A stretch of 64,000 nt of DNA from Microbacterium sp. SS28 (GCF_022761035.1 NZ_JAKWJP010000003.1:248001-312000), one strand, 5' to 3'. Positions 26,520 to 34,972 are shown, counted from the stretch's first letter. Numbers and translations: made by a program. The notes: generated from the letters alone by a model not told the origin.

Positions 26520-26699
26520 ATGACCCACACCTCCGCCTCAGCGCAGCGGCGCCACTTCGACGAGCAGCAGGATGCGAAGCATCCCGCTGCCCGGCAGTTG
26601 CGGCAGGCAGACGAAGAGGGTCGGCCCGCGCACAAGCCCTCTCATAAGGGCTACGTGCCCGTGTGGTCGTATCAGGTCCCGGCAGACCGGCACGAGTGA
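26520..26699 (+). CDS. Small hydrophilic protein, 59 residues
   Basis: M-T-H-T-S-A-S-A-Q-R-R-H-F start, preceded by a GGGGGAACGAG ribosome-binding site. The protein is rich in His, Gln, Lys and Arg, with no membrane segment and no recognised domain. The frame is open further upstream, but the codon pattern there is poor and the ribosome-binding site favours ATG 26520. It lies 30 nt before another small gene. Confidence 0.55.
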   Translation: MTHTSASAQRRHFDEQQDAKHPAARQLRQADEEGRPAHKPSHKGYVPVWSYQVPADRHE

Positions 26700-26729
26700 C
26701 GTGACGGTGCGGTCAGAGAAGAGGCGACG

Positions 26730-27029
26730 ATGACGACATCCTTGGACCACGGAACGGTGCATCAACTCGAGCTGGTGCCCCTGGGTGACGGTGCATGGCG
26801 CCTGTGCGACCGCAGCGTCGAAGACGACGACCCGAGCAGCGTCGTCGCGTACGTCGAAGCCACAGCGGAGGGCTTCGAAGTCGTCTGGCTGCAGCGCGTC
26901 GGCGGGCGGTCGATCTACGGCGGGCTCAACGACGTCCTGCTCGCCGCGATCGACGAGATGATGCCGATCGTTTCTGGGCGCCGCCCCTTCGAGATCCCGC
27001 ACCTGCCGCCTCGGCCCGCGTGGGGGTAG
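26730..27029 (+). CDS. Hypothetical protein, 99 residues
   Basis: A small soluble alpha/beta-looking protein (V-H-Q-L-E-L-V-P-L-G-D-G-A-W-R-L-C-D, later V-V-A-Y-V-E and G-F-E-V-V-W-L). No family is recognised. GC3 is high and a GAGGCGACG site precedes ATG 26730. The next gene begins 13 nt downstream, so it probably belongs to the oxidoreductase/SDR operon. Confidence 0.65.
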   Translation: MTTSLDHGTVHQLELVPLGDGAWRLCDRSVEDDDPSSVVAYVEATAEGFEVVWLQRVGGRSIYGGLNDVLLAAIDEMMPIVSGRRPFEIPHLPPRPAWG

Positions 27030-27042
27030 GGGGACCTTCCGC

Positions 27043-28580
27043 ATGGATGTCGCCGCGGGTCCTCCCGCATCCCTGTGGCGGCGGACGACGGAGCCCATCG
27101 CGGATGACCCGCGCGTCGAGCGCGTCGAGGTCGTGGTCGTCGGCGGCGGGATCACGGGCCTCGCAACGGCTGTCCTGCTCGCGCGCCAGGGCCGCACGGT
27201 CATGGTGCTCGAGGCGCGCGAGGTCGGCGCGGGCACGACGGGCGGCACGACCGGCAAGCTGAGCCTCCTGCAGGGGAGTGTCGCGAGCGGCATTCGCGCG
27301 CACGCCGGTGCTGACGTGCTGCGCGCGTACCTCGAGGGCAACCGCGCGGCGCAGGACTGGGTGCGCACGGTGGCGGACGGCGACGACTCCGTCATACAGA
27401 CCCGCACCGCGTACACGTACGCGACGAGCCCCGAAGGCGACGACGTGCTGCGCCGCGAAGCCGAGGTGCTCGCGGAGGCGGGGCTGGAGTTCGAGACGCT
27501 GGGCGCCGGTGCCGACATCGGCCTGCCCTTCGCCGTCACGGGCGCCCTCGCCCTGGCGGATCAGAGCCAAGTGCACTCGATGCGGCTCCTCGCGCGACTG
27601 GCCGCAGAGGTGCGCCGGCTCGGCGGGCGCATCGTTCAGCACGCCCGGGTGACGGGGATCGATCTCGTCGAGAACGGGGTCCGCGTGCGCACGGCGGGCG
27701 GCGACGTCGACGCCCGCTTCGCCGTGATCGCGACGGGCACCCCCATCCTCGATCGCGGCCTGTTCTTCGCGAAGCTCGTGCCGTCGCGTTCGCTCGTCGG
27801 CGCCTACCGCCTCACGGACGGGAGGCCCGTCCCCGACGGCATGTACCTCTCGGTGGATCCCGAGTCGCGGACGATCCGCGGCGCGCAGGACGGCGCGGGC
27901 CGCAGTCTGCTCGTCGCCGGCGGCGCGGGGTTCACCCCGGCCGTGAAGAAAGCGTCGAGGCGCTGCGCGAGCGCCTCGACCTGTGGGTATCGGAGCACTT
28001 CCCAGGTGCCGTGCGGCTCACCTGGTGGGCGGCGCAGGACTACCGCATGGTGACGCACGTCCCGTTCGCAGGATTGCTGCCGCGCGGCGGGGGCCGCATC
28101 CACGTCGCGACGGGATTCAACAAGTGGGGACTCACCAACGGCGTCGCCGCGGCGCTCGCGATCGCGGGCGCCATCGCCGGCGAGAAGCCGAAGTGGGCCG
28201 AGCGCCTTGCGACGCATCACGCGACCCTCAGCGATGCGGGGGAGGCGGCCGGGGCGAATCTGCAGGTCGCCGGACACCTCGTGGGAGGGTGGGCCCGCGC
28301 CGAGTTCAGCGCGGCGCCGGCCGAGCCTCCCGCTGAGGGCGCGGGACGCGTGGTGCGCTCCGGCCTCTCGCCGGTGGCCGAGTCGACGGTCGAGGGCGTG
28401 ACGTGCCGCCTCTCGGCGGTCTGCACGCACCTGGGCGGGATCGTCTCGTGGAACGACGCGGAGAAGACCTGGGACTGCCCCCTGCACGGCTCGCGCTTCG
28501 CGGCGGACGGTCGGCTGCTCGAAGGCCCCGCCGTCGCAGACCTGTCCGACATGCCCGACAAGGAGAAAGTGAAGACATGA
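27043..28580 (+). pseudogene. FAD-dependent oxidoreductase with C-terminal Rieske domain, frameshifted
   Basis: Two overlapping frames (27043-28053 and 28011-28580) form one protein of about 512 residues when one base is restored. The first part is a DAO-type FAD oxidoreductase (V-V-V-V-G-G-G-I-T-G-L-A, G-T-T-G-G-T-T-G-K). The last 80 residues are a Rieske [2Fe-2S] domain (C-T-H-L-G-G and C-P-L-H-G-S-R-F). The break is at about 27939-27941: adding one G to CCCCGGCC restores F-T-P-G-R-E-E-S-V-E-A-L. Both halves keep full coding character, so this is a recent mutation or a sequencing error. The stop overlaps the next gene (ATGA). Rieske-linked oxidoreductases of this type often neighbour stress SDRs; the substrate is unknown. 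Confidence 0.85.
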
Positions 28581-29458
28581 CTTCCGAGACGATGGACCCC
28601 CGGGTGAAGCACCCCGACACCTTCCCGTCGCAGTCCCAGGATCAGCCGGGCAAGACGGGCGAGTCACGTCCCACGCCAGACCACGGTGAGGAGTCGTACC
28701 GCGGCTCCGGCCGCCTCCAGGGGCGCAGGGCGCTCATCACGGGCGGCGACTCGGGAATCGGCCGCGCCGTCGCGATCGCATTCGCGCGCGAGGGCGCCGA
28801 CGTCGCGATCGCCCACATGCCCGAAGAGCTCGACGACGCCGACGACACAGTCCGCCTCATCGCGGACGCAGGCCGCCTCGGGGTGAGCTTCGCGGGCGAT
28901 CTGCGCGATGAGCGGTTCGCGACATCCATCGTCACCGACACCGTCTCGCAGCTCGGGGGCCTCGACATCCTCGTGCTCAACGCGGCGTACCAGAAGGACC
29001 GCGAGAGTCTCGCGGCGCTCGAGACCGACGAGTTCGACCGCGTCTTCCGCACGAACCTGTACGCGATGCTGTGGTCGGCGCGCGAGGCGGTCCCGCACCT
29101 GAAGCCCGGCTCGTCGATCATCGTGACGTCGTCGATCCAGGCCTTCAACCCTTCGCCGGGGCTCATCGACTACGCCATGACGAAGGCCGCGCAGGTCGCC
29201 TTCGTCAAGGCGCTCGCCGAGCAGCTCGGACCCGAGGGAATCCGCGTCAACGCGGTGGCTCCGGGGCCGATCTGGACGCCGCTCATCCCCGCCACGGGAT
29301 GGGACGCCGACAAGGTCACGTCCTTCGGCCAGGACACCCCGCTCGGGCGGGCGGGTCAGCCCGCCGAGCTCGCGGGAGCCTACGTCTACCTCGCCTCGGA
29401 AGCCGCCTCGTACGTGTCGAGCGCCGTGCTCCCGGTGACGGGCGGCAAAGGCCTCTGA
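28577..29458 (+). CDS. SDR family oxidoreductase, general-stress (YhdF/YdaD-like) type
   Basis: 293 residues. The roughly 45-residue hydrophilic N-terminal extension (P-D-T-F-P-S-Q-S-Q-D-Q-P-G) is typical of the stress-induced YhdF/YdaD group of SDRs. The core has T-G-G-D-S-G-I-G-R, L-N-A-A-Y (in place of N-N-A-G), S-S-I-Q-A and the catalytic Y-A-M-T-K, ending L-P-V-T-G-G. ATG 28577 overlaps the oxidoreductase stop by 4 nt. Confidence 0.87.
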   Translation: MTSETMDPRVKHPDTFPSQSQDQPGKTGESRPTPDHGEESYRGSGRLQGRRALITGGDSGIGRAVAIAFAREGADVAIAHMPEELDDADDTVRLIADAGRLGVSFAGDLRDERFATSIVTDTVSQLGGLDILVLNAAYQKDRESLAALETDEFDRVFRTNLYAMLWSAREAVPHLKPGSSIIVTSSIQAFNPSPGLIDYAMTKAAQVAFVKALAEQLGPEGIRVNAVAPGPIWTPLIPATGWDADKVTSFGQDTPLGRAGQPAELAGAYVYLASEAASYVSSAVLPVTGGKGL

Positions 29459-29459
29459 C

Positions 29460-29918
29460 ATGCCGCGCCGGCGCTCGCCCGTCCGGCCGCGTCCCGCACA
29501 CGCGACTGCCGAGCCGCGCCGGCGCTGCGGGATCGCCGGCGTGCTGCTGATCGCCCTCCTCACCTCGTGTGCCCCCGCGCCCTCGCCCGATCCGGCGCTC
29601 GTCGCGCTCGCGGGCGAGGCGCTGAGCGCGACCCGCTCCGCGCAGCTCGGCGAGGACCAGCGTGCCGACGGGCGCATGTTCGGCACGACGACGCGGGCGC
29701 TCCTGGGCGACATGGAGCGCAAGCTCGCCGACGTCGTGCACAAGGCTGACCTGCACCGCCCGATCGATGCGCGGGATGCCGCCTACCGCGGCGATCTCCT
29801 GGCGGCGAGCCAGGACGCGATCGACGCCGTCCAGGCCGCGGCGGCCGGTCTGCCCGAGGCGGGCGATGAGCTGGATGCCGCGGCCGAGCAGCTCGCACGA
29901 TTGGACGAGCAGCCGTGA
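29460..29918 (+). CDS. Putative lipoprotein
   Basis: 152 residues. An Arg-rich N-terminus is followed by a hydrophobic core and the lipobox L-L-T-S-C at about residue 37, then a Pro/Ala linker and two helical stretches. No enzyme motif is recognised. It starts 1 nt after the SDR stop and overlaps the transporter gene start (GTGA), so it is in the same operon. The Arg-rich leader is long; the true start may be an internal codon nearer the hydrophobic core. Confidence 0.65.
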   Translation: MPRRRSPVRPRPAHATAEPRRRCGIAGVLLIALLTSCAPAPSPDPALVALAGEALSATRSAQLGEDQRADGRMFGTTTRALLGDMERKLADVVHKADLHRPIDARDAAYRGDLLAASQDAIDAVQAAAAGLPEAGDELDAAAEQLARLDEQP

Positions 29919-31144
29919 GCCGCCTGTTCGCCGTCGCGCTCGGCATCCTCACCGCCATCGGCGGGTTCGTCGACATCGGCGATCTCGTGACGAACGCCGT
30001 CGTCGGCGCGCGGTACGGACTCGGGCTCGCGTGGGTCGTCGTCGTCGGCGTCGCGGGCATCTGCGTCTACGCGGACATGTCCGGCCGGGTGGCTGCGGTG
30101 AGCGGGCGGGCGACCTTCGAGATCATCCGCGAGCGGCTCGGCCCGCGCGCGGGGCTCGCGAACCTCGCGGCATCCTTCCTCATCAATCTGCTGACCTTGA
30201 CCGCCGAGATCGGCGGCATCGCGCTCGCGTTGCAGCTCGCGGCGGGCGTGGGTCCGGGGCTGTGGATCCCTGTCGCGCTGTTCGGGGTCTGGATCGTGCT
30301 GTGGCGCGTGAAGTTCCAGGTCATGGAGAACGTCGCGGGACTCCTCGGACTCGCGCTCATCGTCTTCATCGTCGCGCTGTTCCTGCTGAAGCCGGACTGG
30401 GGAGCGCTCGGCGCGAGCGCCGTGCAGCCGTGGACCGCGGCATCCGGGAATCCCCTCTCGTACTGGTACTTCGCCGTCGCCCTGTTCGGTGCCGCGATGA
30501 CGCCGTACGAAGTGTTCTTCTTCTCGTCCGGCGCCGTAGAGGAGCATTGGACGCCCGAGGACCTCGGCGTCGAGCGTGCGAACGTGTTCGTCGGATTCCC
30601 CCTCGGCGGGATCCTTTCGCTCGCGATCGCGGCGTGCGCCGCCGTCGTGCTGCTGCCCCAGGCGATAGAGGTCGAGACGCTCTCGCAGATCGTGCTGCCC
30701 GTCTCGCAGGCGGGCGGACAGCTCGCGCTCGCGTTCGCGATCGTCGGGATCCTCGCGGCGACCTTCGGCGCGGCGCTCGAGACGACCCTCTCGAGCGGCT
30801 ACACGCTCGCGCAGTTCTTCGGGTGGAGCTGGGGCAAGTTCCGCCGCCCCGTGCGGGCGGCGCGGTTCCACCTCGCGATGATCGTGTGCCTCCTGATCGG
30901 GGGAGGCATCCTGCTGACCGGCGTCGATCCGATCGCCGTGACCGAGCTGTCGGTCGTCTTCTCGGCCGTCGCGCTTCCGTTGACCTACTTCCCGATCCTC
31001 GTCGTCGCGAACGATCCCGACTACATGGGCGAGAACGTCAACGGGCGGCTCGGAAATGCACTCGGCGTCGTGTTCCTCGGCGTCATCCTGATCGCCGCCC
31101 TCGCGGCGATCCCGCTCCTGATCGCATCGGGGATGGGCTCATGA
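29915..31144 (+). CDS. Nramp-related membrane transporter
   Basis: 409 residues with about eleven predicted membrane segments and the SLC11/Nramp-like LeuT fold. The TM1 unwound motif, D-P-G-N in true Nramps, reads as F-V-D-I-G-D here. The TM6 M-P-H-type motif reads M-T-P-Y-E. It is therefore related to, but probably not, a canonical Mn/Fe transporter; substrate unknown. The GTG start overlaps the lipoprotein stop, and its own stop overlaps the next ATG. Confidence 0.75.
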   Translation: MSRLFAVALGILTAIGGFVDIGDLVTNAVVGARYGLGLAWVVVVGVAGICVYADMSGRVAAVSGRATFEIIRERLGPRAGLANLAASFLINLLTLTAEIGGIALALQLAAGVGPGLWIPVALFGVWIVLWRVKFQVMENVAGLLGLALIVFIVALFLLKPDWGALGASAVQPWTAASGNPLSYWYFAVALFGAAMTPYEVFFFSSGAVEEHWTPEDLGVERANVFVGFPLGGILSLAIAACAAVVLLPQAIEVETLSQIVLPVSQAGGQLALAFAIVGILAATFGAALETTLSSGYTLAQFFGWSWGKFRRPVRAARFHLAMIVCLLIGGGILLTGVDPIAVTELSVVFSAVALPLTYFPILVVANDPDYMGENVNGRLGNALGVVFLGVILIAALAAIPLLIASGMGS

Positions 31145-31557
31145 TCCGCGCCATGGGACCCCGCAGGCCGCTCGAGTGGTACCGCGATCCCGACGGTCGC
31201 GCCGTCGATGCGCGGCTCCACCTGCTCGACCGGCAGATCCTCGATCGCGAGGCGACGCCGATCTCGACGGTGGACGACATCGAGCTCGCGGGCGTCGAGG
31301 TGGGCGAGCGGGTCGATCACTCCCAGCAGTGCACCGTCTCGGCGATGCTCGTCGGGGTCGCCGTGCTCCCGCGCGTCTTCGGCGGCCGGCTGCCGCGGTC
31401 GTCGTGGGAACGGCTGCCGTGGGCGCTCGTGTCACGGCTCGGCATCGTCATCACGATCGACGCGCTCGCGGACGACCTCGATGCGACGTGGGTCGAGAGG
31501 TTCGTGAGGGACAGGATCGTGGGTCGCATTCCGGGAGGTCGTCATGATCCTGAGTGA
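31141..31557 (+). CDS. PRC-barrel-like protein, 138 residues
   Basis: A soluble protein whose first half (D-A-R-L-H-L-L-D-R-Q-I-L-D-R-E, then V-D-D-I-E-L) resembles a PRC-barrel. The C-terminal half carries a hydrophobic V-L-P-R-V-F-G-G segment and ends in P-G-G-R-H-D-P-E. The ATG overlaps the transporter stop (ATGA). The last 27 nt are part of a tandem duplication with the start of the following gene. Confidence 0.6.
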   Translation: MIRAMGPRRPLEWYRDPDGRAVDARLHLLDRQILDREATPISTVDDIELAGVEVGERVDHSQQCTVSAMLVGVAVLPRVFGGRLPRSSWERLPWALVSRLGIVITIDALADDLDATWVERFVRDRIVGRIPGGRHDPE

Positions 31558-31638
31558 GCAGATCGGATGTCGGGCCGACGGCCCTCGGTCGGTGATGCTC
31601 AGTCGCCGTCCGGGAGGTCGTCATGATCCTGAGTGAGC
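31531..31638 (+). repeat. Tandem duplication of a gene junction, 79-nt period
   Basis: Identical 29-nt copies at 31531-31559 and 31610-31638 each hold a GGGAGG ribosome-binding site, the ATGATCCTGAGTGAGC start and, in another frame, the H-D-P-E stop of the upstream gene. Similarity continues weakly past each copy (G-C-R in both translations), indicating an older duplication whose spacer has drifted. Confidence 0.88.
31544..31636 (+). other. Chimeric 30-residue mini-ORF from junction duplication
   Basis: It starts M-I-L-S-E-Q-I-G-C-R like the downstream PRC-barrel gene (M-I-L-S-E-L-L-G-C-R) and ends R-P-G-G-R-H-D-P-E like the upstream gene. It has the same GGGAGG site as the downstream gene, and its stop overlaps that gene's start region. 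It is either a duplication by-product or a coupling peptide; translation is unproven. Confidence 0.4.
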
Positions 31639-31988
31639 TGTTGGGATGCCGCGTCCGCACCCCCTCGGGCGAAACGCTCGGCACTGTCGTGGACGCGCGC
31701 TTCCGCCGCGGTCCGGGCGGGAGACGCCGGGAGGGCGAGCTCGAACTCATCGCGCTCATCGTGAGCCCGCGCTCGCGCAGCTCGTTCTACGGGTACGAGC
31801 GCGGCCAGGTGCGGCATCCGGTCGTCCTCGCCGCCATCATCCGCTACCTGCACCGCGGATCGCGGCTTGTGCCGTGGGAGTGCGTGGACCGCATCGTCGA
31901 GGGCGAAGTGCGGCTCGGGGTCGATCCGCCCGTCATCCCGCTCGACGTCCGTCTGCCCATCCCGGGACGCTCACCGGGTGCGGCTTAG
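31623..31988 (+). CDS. PRC-barrel domain protein
   Basis: 121 residues. S-E-L-L-G-C-R-V-R-T-P-S-G-E-T-L-G-T-V-V-D-A is a clear PRC-barrel opening, followed by strands E-L-I-A-L-I-V-S-P and a W-E-C-V-D-R-I near 95. PRC-barrels bind protein or RNA partners; no catalytic role is expected. GGGAGG precedes ATG 31623. The end overlaps the convergent permease gene by 4 nt. Confidence 0.72.
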   Translation: MILSELLGCRVRTPSGETLGTVVDARFRRGPGGRRREGELELIALIVSPRSRSSFYGYERGQVRHPVVLAAIIRYLHRGSRLVPWECVDRIVEGEVRLGVDPPVIPLDVRLPIPGRSPGAA

Positions 31989-33352
31989 ACGAACCCGAAC
32001 GCCGGCGGGAAGACGGCGGCGACGATCGTGGCCCACACGAGGTAGACAGGCACGTACGCCGTCTGCCAGCGCTCGACACGGTCGAACGAGGTCTTGTGCA
32101 TCACGAATCTCAGCTGCAGCCAGGCGGCCCCCGCGAGGTTGACGAGCAGGATGACGTTCAGGCCGAGGGACGCGAGCTTGTTGGGGCTCGCGCCGTATTC
32201 GGCGGTGCGCGTGATCATGCCGATGAGAACGAGGATGTCGATGATGAGCGCCGCGACGAGCAGCACGAGCTGCAGCCGGTCGAACCACCCGGGCGCCTGC
32301 TGCGGATCGCGCGCGGAGAGCGAGTAGAGGAGAAGTCCGAGCACGACCACGAGCACGAGGTCGAAGATGATGAGCAGGTCGCGCTGACCGAACACGACGA
32401 TGCCCGTGCCGTCGACGCTGGCGCGCTGGATGAGCCCCGCGACGATGAGCGCGAGCAGGAGCAGCGTGAACAGCGGCGTGAAGAGCTTGGTGAGGACGGG
32501 TGCGATGTTCTCGATGACGCTCTGCTTGGCTTCGACGAGCCAGCCGGAGAGGACGACGGCGCCCGCGAGGCCGCACGGGATGAGCCACTCCTGGACGAAC
32601 CACGCCGCGTCGAGGCCGATCGAGCCGAAGACGCCGACCGTGAGCATCGCGAGCACGCCGCCGCCGAGCGCGATGAGCACGAGGTAGATGAACCATTCGC
32701 CCGTGAAGCGGATGAAGTCCATGCGCGCGCGCTCGGAGCGCCACGCCCCCGCGACGTAGGCGATGCCCGTCACGAGCCATAGCGCGACGGCCGCGTGCAG
32801 GGCCGCGAGGCCGATCGTCGAGCCCCCGATCGTGAAGGGGTAGACGTTGAGGATGACGGCCGCCGTCGCGAACGGCGCCGCGACGGCGAGGATCGTGCCC
32901 GGGCGCGCCCGCCGGCGAATGAGGAAGAACGCGGCGAGGAACGGGAGGATCAGGACGGCGATGTTGAGGCCGTAGAACGTCGGGTCGCCGCCGAAGGTGA
33001 TGCCGAAGAGCGCCGGCACCTTGACCGCGACCGCGGCGGCGCACGCGAGGCCGAAGGCGAGGGCGAGGCCCGTCAGAGGGGGCGCGGTCTCGTCGCCCAC
33101 GACGAGCTGCTTCCAGAGGCGGTCGGAGTGTTCGCGTGCGAACTCACGCGAGAGGTCGTCGAGCTTGCCCATGCGCGTCACGGCGACGAGGAACGCCTCG
33201 TCCGAAGAGAGACCGGATGCCTCGAGCCCGTCGATCTGGTCGCGCAGGTGGGCCTCGAGCTCGGTGACGTCGGCTCCCGCGATGGCTTCGCGGCGCGAGA
33301 CGAAGCGCCGCCACTCGTCGATCTGTGCCTCGACCGCTGCAGTCGAGGCCAT
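31985..33352 (-). CDS. Permease-prefix domain membrane protein
   Basis: 455 residues. An N-terminal cytoplasmic helical domain (A-Q-I-D-E-W-R-R-F-V through L-E-A-H-L-R-D-Q-I, about residues 1-75) resembles 'permease prefix domain 1', known from proteins encoded with PadR regulators. About eleven membrane segments follow, with a loose DUF4153-like pattern. ATG 33352 is 1 nt after the padR stop, so the pair is an operon and the regulator probably controls the membrane protein. Substrate unknown. Confidence 0.75.
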   Translation of the reverse strand: MASTAAVEAQIDEWRRFVSRREAIAGADVTELEAHLRDQIDGLEASGLSSDEAFLVAVTRMGKLDDLSREFAREHSDRLWKQLVVGDETAPPLTGLALAFGLACAAAVAVKVPALFGITFGGDPTFYGLNIAVLILPFLAAFFLIRRRARPGTILAVAAPFATAAVILNVYPFTIGGSTIGLAALHAAVALWLVTGIAYVAGAWRSERARMDFIRFTGEWFIYLVLIALGGGVLAMLTVGVFGSIGLDAAWFVQEWLIPCGLAGAVVLSGWLVEAKQSVIENIAPVLTKLFTPLFTLLLLALIVAGLIQRASVDGTGIVVFGQRDLLIIFDLVLVVVLGLLLYSLSARDPQQAPGWFDRLQLVLLVAALIIDILVLIGMITRTAEYGASPNKLASLGLNVILLVNLAGAAWLQLRFVMHKTSFDRVERWQTAYVPVYLVWATIVAAVFPPAFGFV

Positions 33353-33353
33353 G

Positions 33354-33719
33354 TCAGATCCCTCCCAGCGCGAGCGCGGATCGCGAGTCGCCGCGGTCCT
33401 TCCAGACCTGCTGCAGTGTGCGGCTGACGACCTGCCATTGGCGGCGCTGCTCGGCGAAGGCCGCCTCCCCGCTGTGGCTGAGGCGGTAGTGCTTGCGCGG
33501 GCGTCCGTTGGGCGCCGCACCCCACGTCGACTCGATGTGGCCGAGGCGCTCGAGGCGGTGGAGCAGGGGATACAGCATCCCGTCGCTCCATTCCAGCTCG
33601 CCGTCGGAGAGCTCGTTGATGCGCCGCAGGATCGCGTAGCCGTACGACTCGCCGTCGGCGAGGATGCCGAGGACGAGCGGGGTCGCGGTGGCCGCGACGA
33701 GGTCCTTGCCGATGCGCAT
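33354..33719 (-). CDS. PadR family transcriptional regulator
   Basis: 121 residues. The winged HTH shows T-P-L-V-L-G-I-L-A-D-G-E-S-Y-G-Y-A-I, D-G-M-L-Y-P-L-L-H-R-L-E-R-L-G and R-P-R-K-H-Y-R-L-S, the PadR signature, with a short C-terminal dimerisation helix (PadR-s2 type). Start ATG 33719. The promoter region just upstream carries a PadR-like inverted repeat, suggesting autorepression together with the downstream permease. Confidence 0.9.
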   Translation of the reverse strand: MRIGKDLVAATATPLVLGILADGESYGYAILRRINELSDGELEWSDGMLYPLLHRLERLGHIESTWGAAPNGRPRKHYRLSHSGEAAFAEQRRQWQVVSRTLQQVWKDRGDSRSALALGGI

Positions 33720-33729
33720 GATCGCCCCT

Positions 33730-33774
33730 ATACCTTGCGGTGTATGCCTTGCAGTTCTACGTACCTAGAGGTAC
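33730..33774. promoter_or_regulatory. PadR-type operator and second palindrome
   Basis: ATAC at 33730-33733 and GTAT at 33742-33745 are separated by eight bases, the arm spacing of PadR operators (ATGT-N8-ACAT in other species). A second inverted repeat, GTACCT at 33761-33766 and AGGTAC at 33769-33774, lies 15 bp further upstream of padR. Both lie within 55 bp of the padR start codon. Confidence 0.6.
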
Positions 33775-33863
33775 AAGGTACACCCTGTTCGCTGGACCCG
33801 TCGACGCTGCGGTCAGGACTGCTCATCCTGCTGTCGATTCACGATTCGCTGTATTGTTGCGAC

Positions 33864-34214
33864 ATGCCAGCTGCCCCTGCCCCTGCCACCGCCACGGCCA
33901 CCCACACCGCAGCACTGGCCCGGCTCGGGCACGCGCTCTCGGATCCGACCCGCGTGGGCATCCTGCTCGCGCTTCGAGACGCCCCCGGGTACCCGTCGGA
34001 TCTGGCCGACGCGCTGGGAGTGTCGCGGCAGGTGATGTCCAATCAGCTCGCCTGCCTTCGGGGCTGCGGACTCGTGACGGCTTCGCCGAACGGCCGGCGC
34101 AGCGAATACCGGCTGGCTGATCCACACCTCGCGCCGGCGCTGAGCGAGCTGCTCCAAGTGGTCCTGGTCGTCGACCCCGACTGCTGCGACGGGGAAGGCT
34201 GCACCTGCGCATGA
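33864..34214 (+). CDS. ArsR-family metal-sensing repressor (CmtR-like)
   Basis: 116 residues. The winged HTH D-P-T-R-V-G-I-L-L-A-L, then V-S-R-Q-V-M-S-N-Q-L-A-C-L-R-G-C-G-L-V, is ArsR/SmtB. Cys residues in the recognition-helix region (L-A-C-L-R-G-C) and a Cys-rich tail (D-C-C-D-G-E-G-C-T-C) fit a CmtR-like Cd/Pb sensor. ATG 33864 keeps the HTH at the usual distance. The stop overlaps the CDF exporter gene (ATGA), so the sensor and efflux pump are one operon. Confidence 0.88.
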   Translation: MPAAPAPATATATHTAALARLGHALSDPTRVGILLALRDAPGYPSDLADALGVSRQVMSNQLACLRGCGLVTASPNGRRSEYRLADPHLAPALSELLQVVLVVDPDCCDGEGCTCA

Positions 34215-34972
34215 GCGCGACGGCGCTGACCTCCGATCGTCGGCACGTGCTGCAGCGACGGGTGCGCTGGATCGTCTCCGCGACCATCGCCTACAACGTC
34301 ATCGAAGCGATCGTCGCGATCACCGCCGGCAGCGTTGCATCCTCCGGGGCACTGATCGCGTTCGGGCTCGACTCGACGATCGAGGTGCTCTCGGCCGCGG
34401 CTGTCGCATGGCAATTCACCCGTCGGGAACCGGAGCGCTGGGAGAAACCGACGCTCCGCGTGATCGCTGTCGCGTTCTTCGCCCTCGCCGCATACGTCAT
34501 CTCGTCGTCGCTGCTCGCGCTGCTCGGGCGCGTCGAGGCGGAGCACAGCACGCTCGGCATCGTCATCACGGCCCTGAGCGTCGTGGTCATGCCTTTCCTG
34601 TCCCTCGCTGAGCGCCGCGCGGGGCGAGCGCTCGGCTCTGCCACGGCGGTCGCCGACTCGAAGCAGACGTTGATCTGCACCTACCTGTCCGCCGCGGTCC
34701 TGATCGGGCTCCTGCTGAACAGCATCTTGGGATGGTGGTGGGCCGACGCGATCGCCGGCCTCGTCATCGCCGGATTCGCGATCCGCGAGGGCATCGAGGC
34801 CTGGCGCGGCGACGCCTGCGCCACCTCCGTCGCGATGATCCTCGAGGACGACCACGACCACGACCACGACCACGAGGCCGACCACGAGCACGAGCGCGAC
34901 CACGACCACGAGGCCGACCACGGTCGCGCCCGCGGCCCCGAGCGGCACCACGAGCACAACCACCACGACTGA
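34211..34972 (+). CDS. Cation diffusion facilitator-like metal exporter with His/Asp-rich tail
   Basis: 253 residues. About five or six membrane segments: TM1 with Y-N-V-I-E-A, TM2 with G-L-D-S-T-I-E (metal-site Asp), and a later segment with W-A-D-A-I-A-G (second metal-site Asp). Instead of the usual cytoplasmic domain, the last 45 residues are almost all Asp, His and Glu (H-D-H-D-H-E and H-D-H-E-A-D-H repeats), encoded by imperfect GACCAC-type repeats from about 34847. The tail probably binds metal. Coupled to the ArsR sensor upstream. Confidence 0.85.
   Translation: MSATALTSDRRHVLQRRVRWIVSATIAYNVIEAIVAITAGSVASSGALIAFGLDSTIEVLSAAAVAWQFTRREPERWEKPTLRVIAVAFFALAAYVISSSLLALLGRVEAEHSTLGIVITALSVVVMPFLSLAERRAGRALGSATAVADSKQTLICTYLSAAVLIGLLLNSILGWWWADAIAGLVIAGFAIREGIEAWRGDACATSVAMILEDDHDHDHDHEADHEHERDHDHEADHGRARGPERHHEHNHHD

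Noticed and set aside
33840..33863. ArsR operator before the metal sensor gene
   Set aside because: A TCGC-N9-GCGA element is present, but the arms are only 4 bp and could arise by chance.
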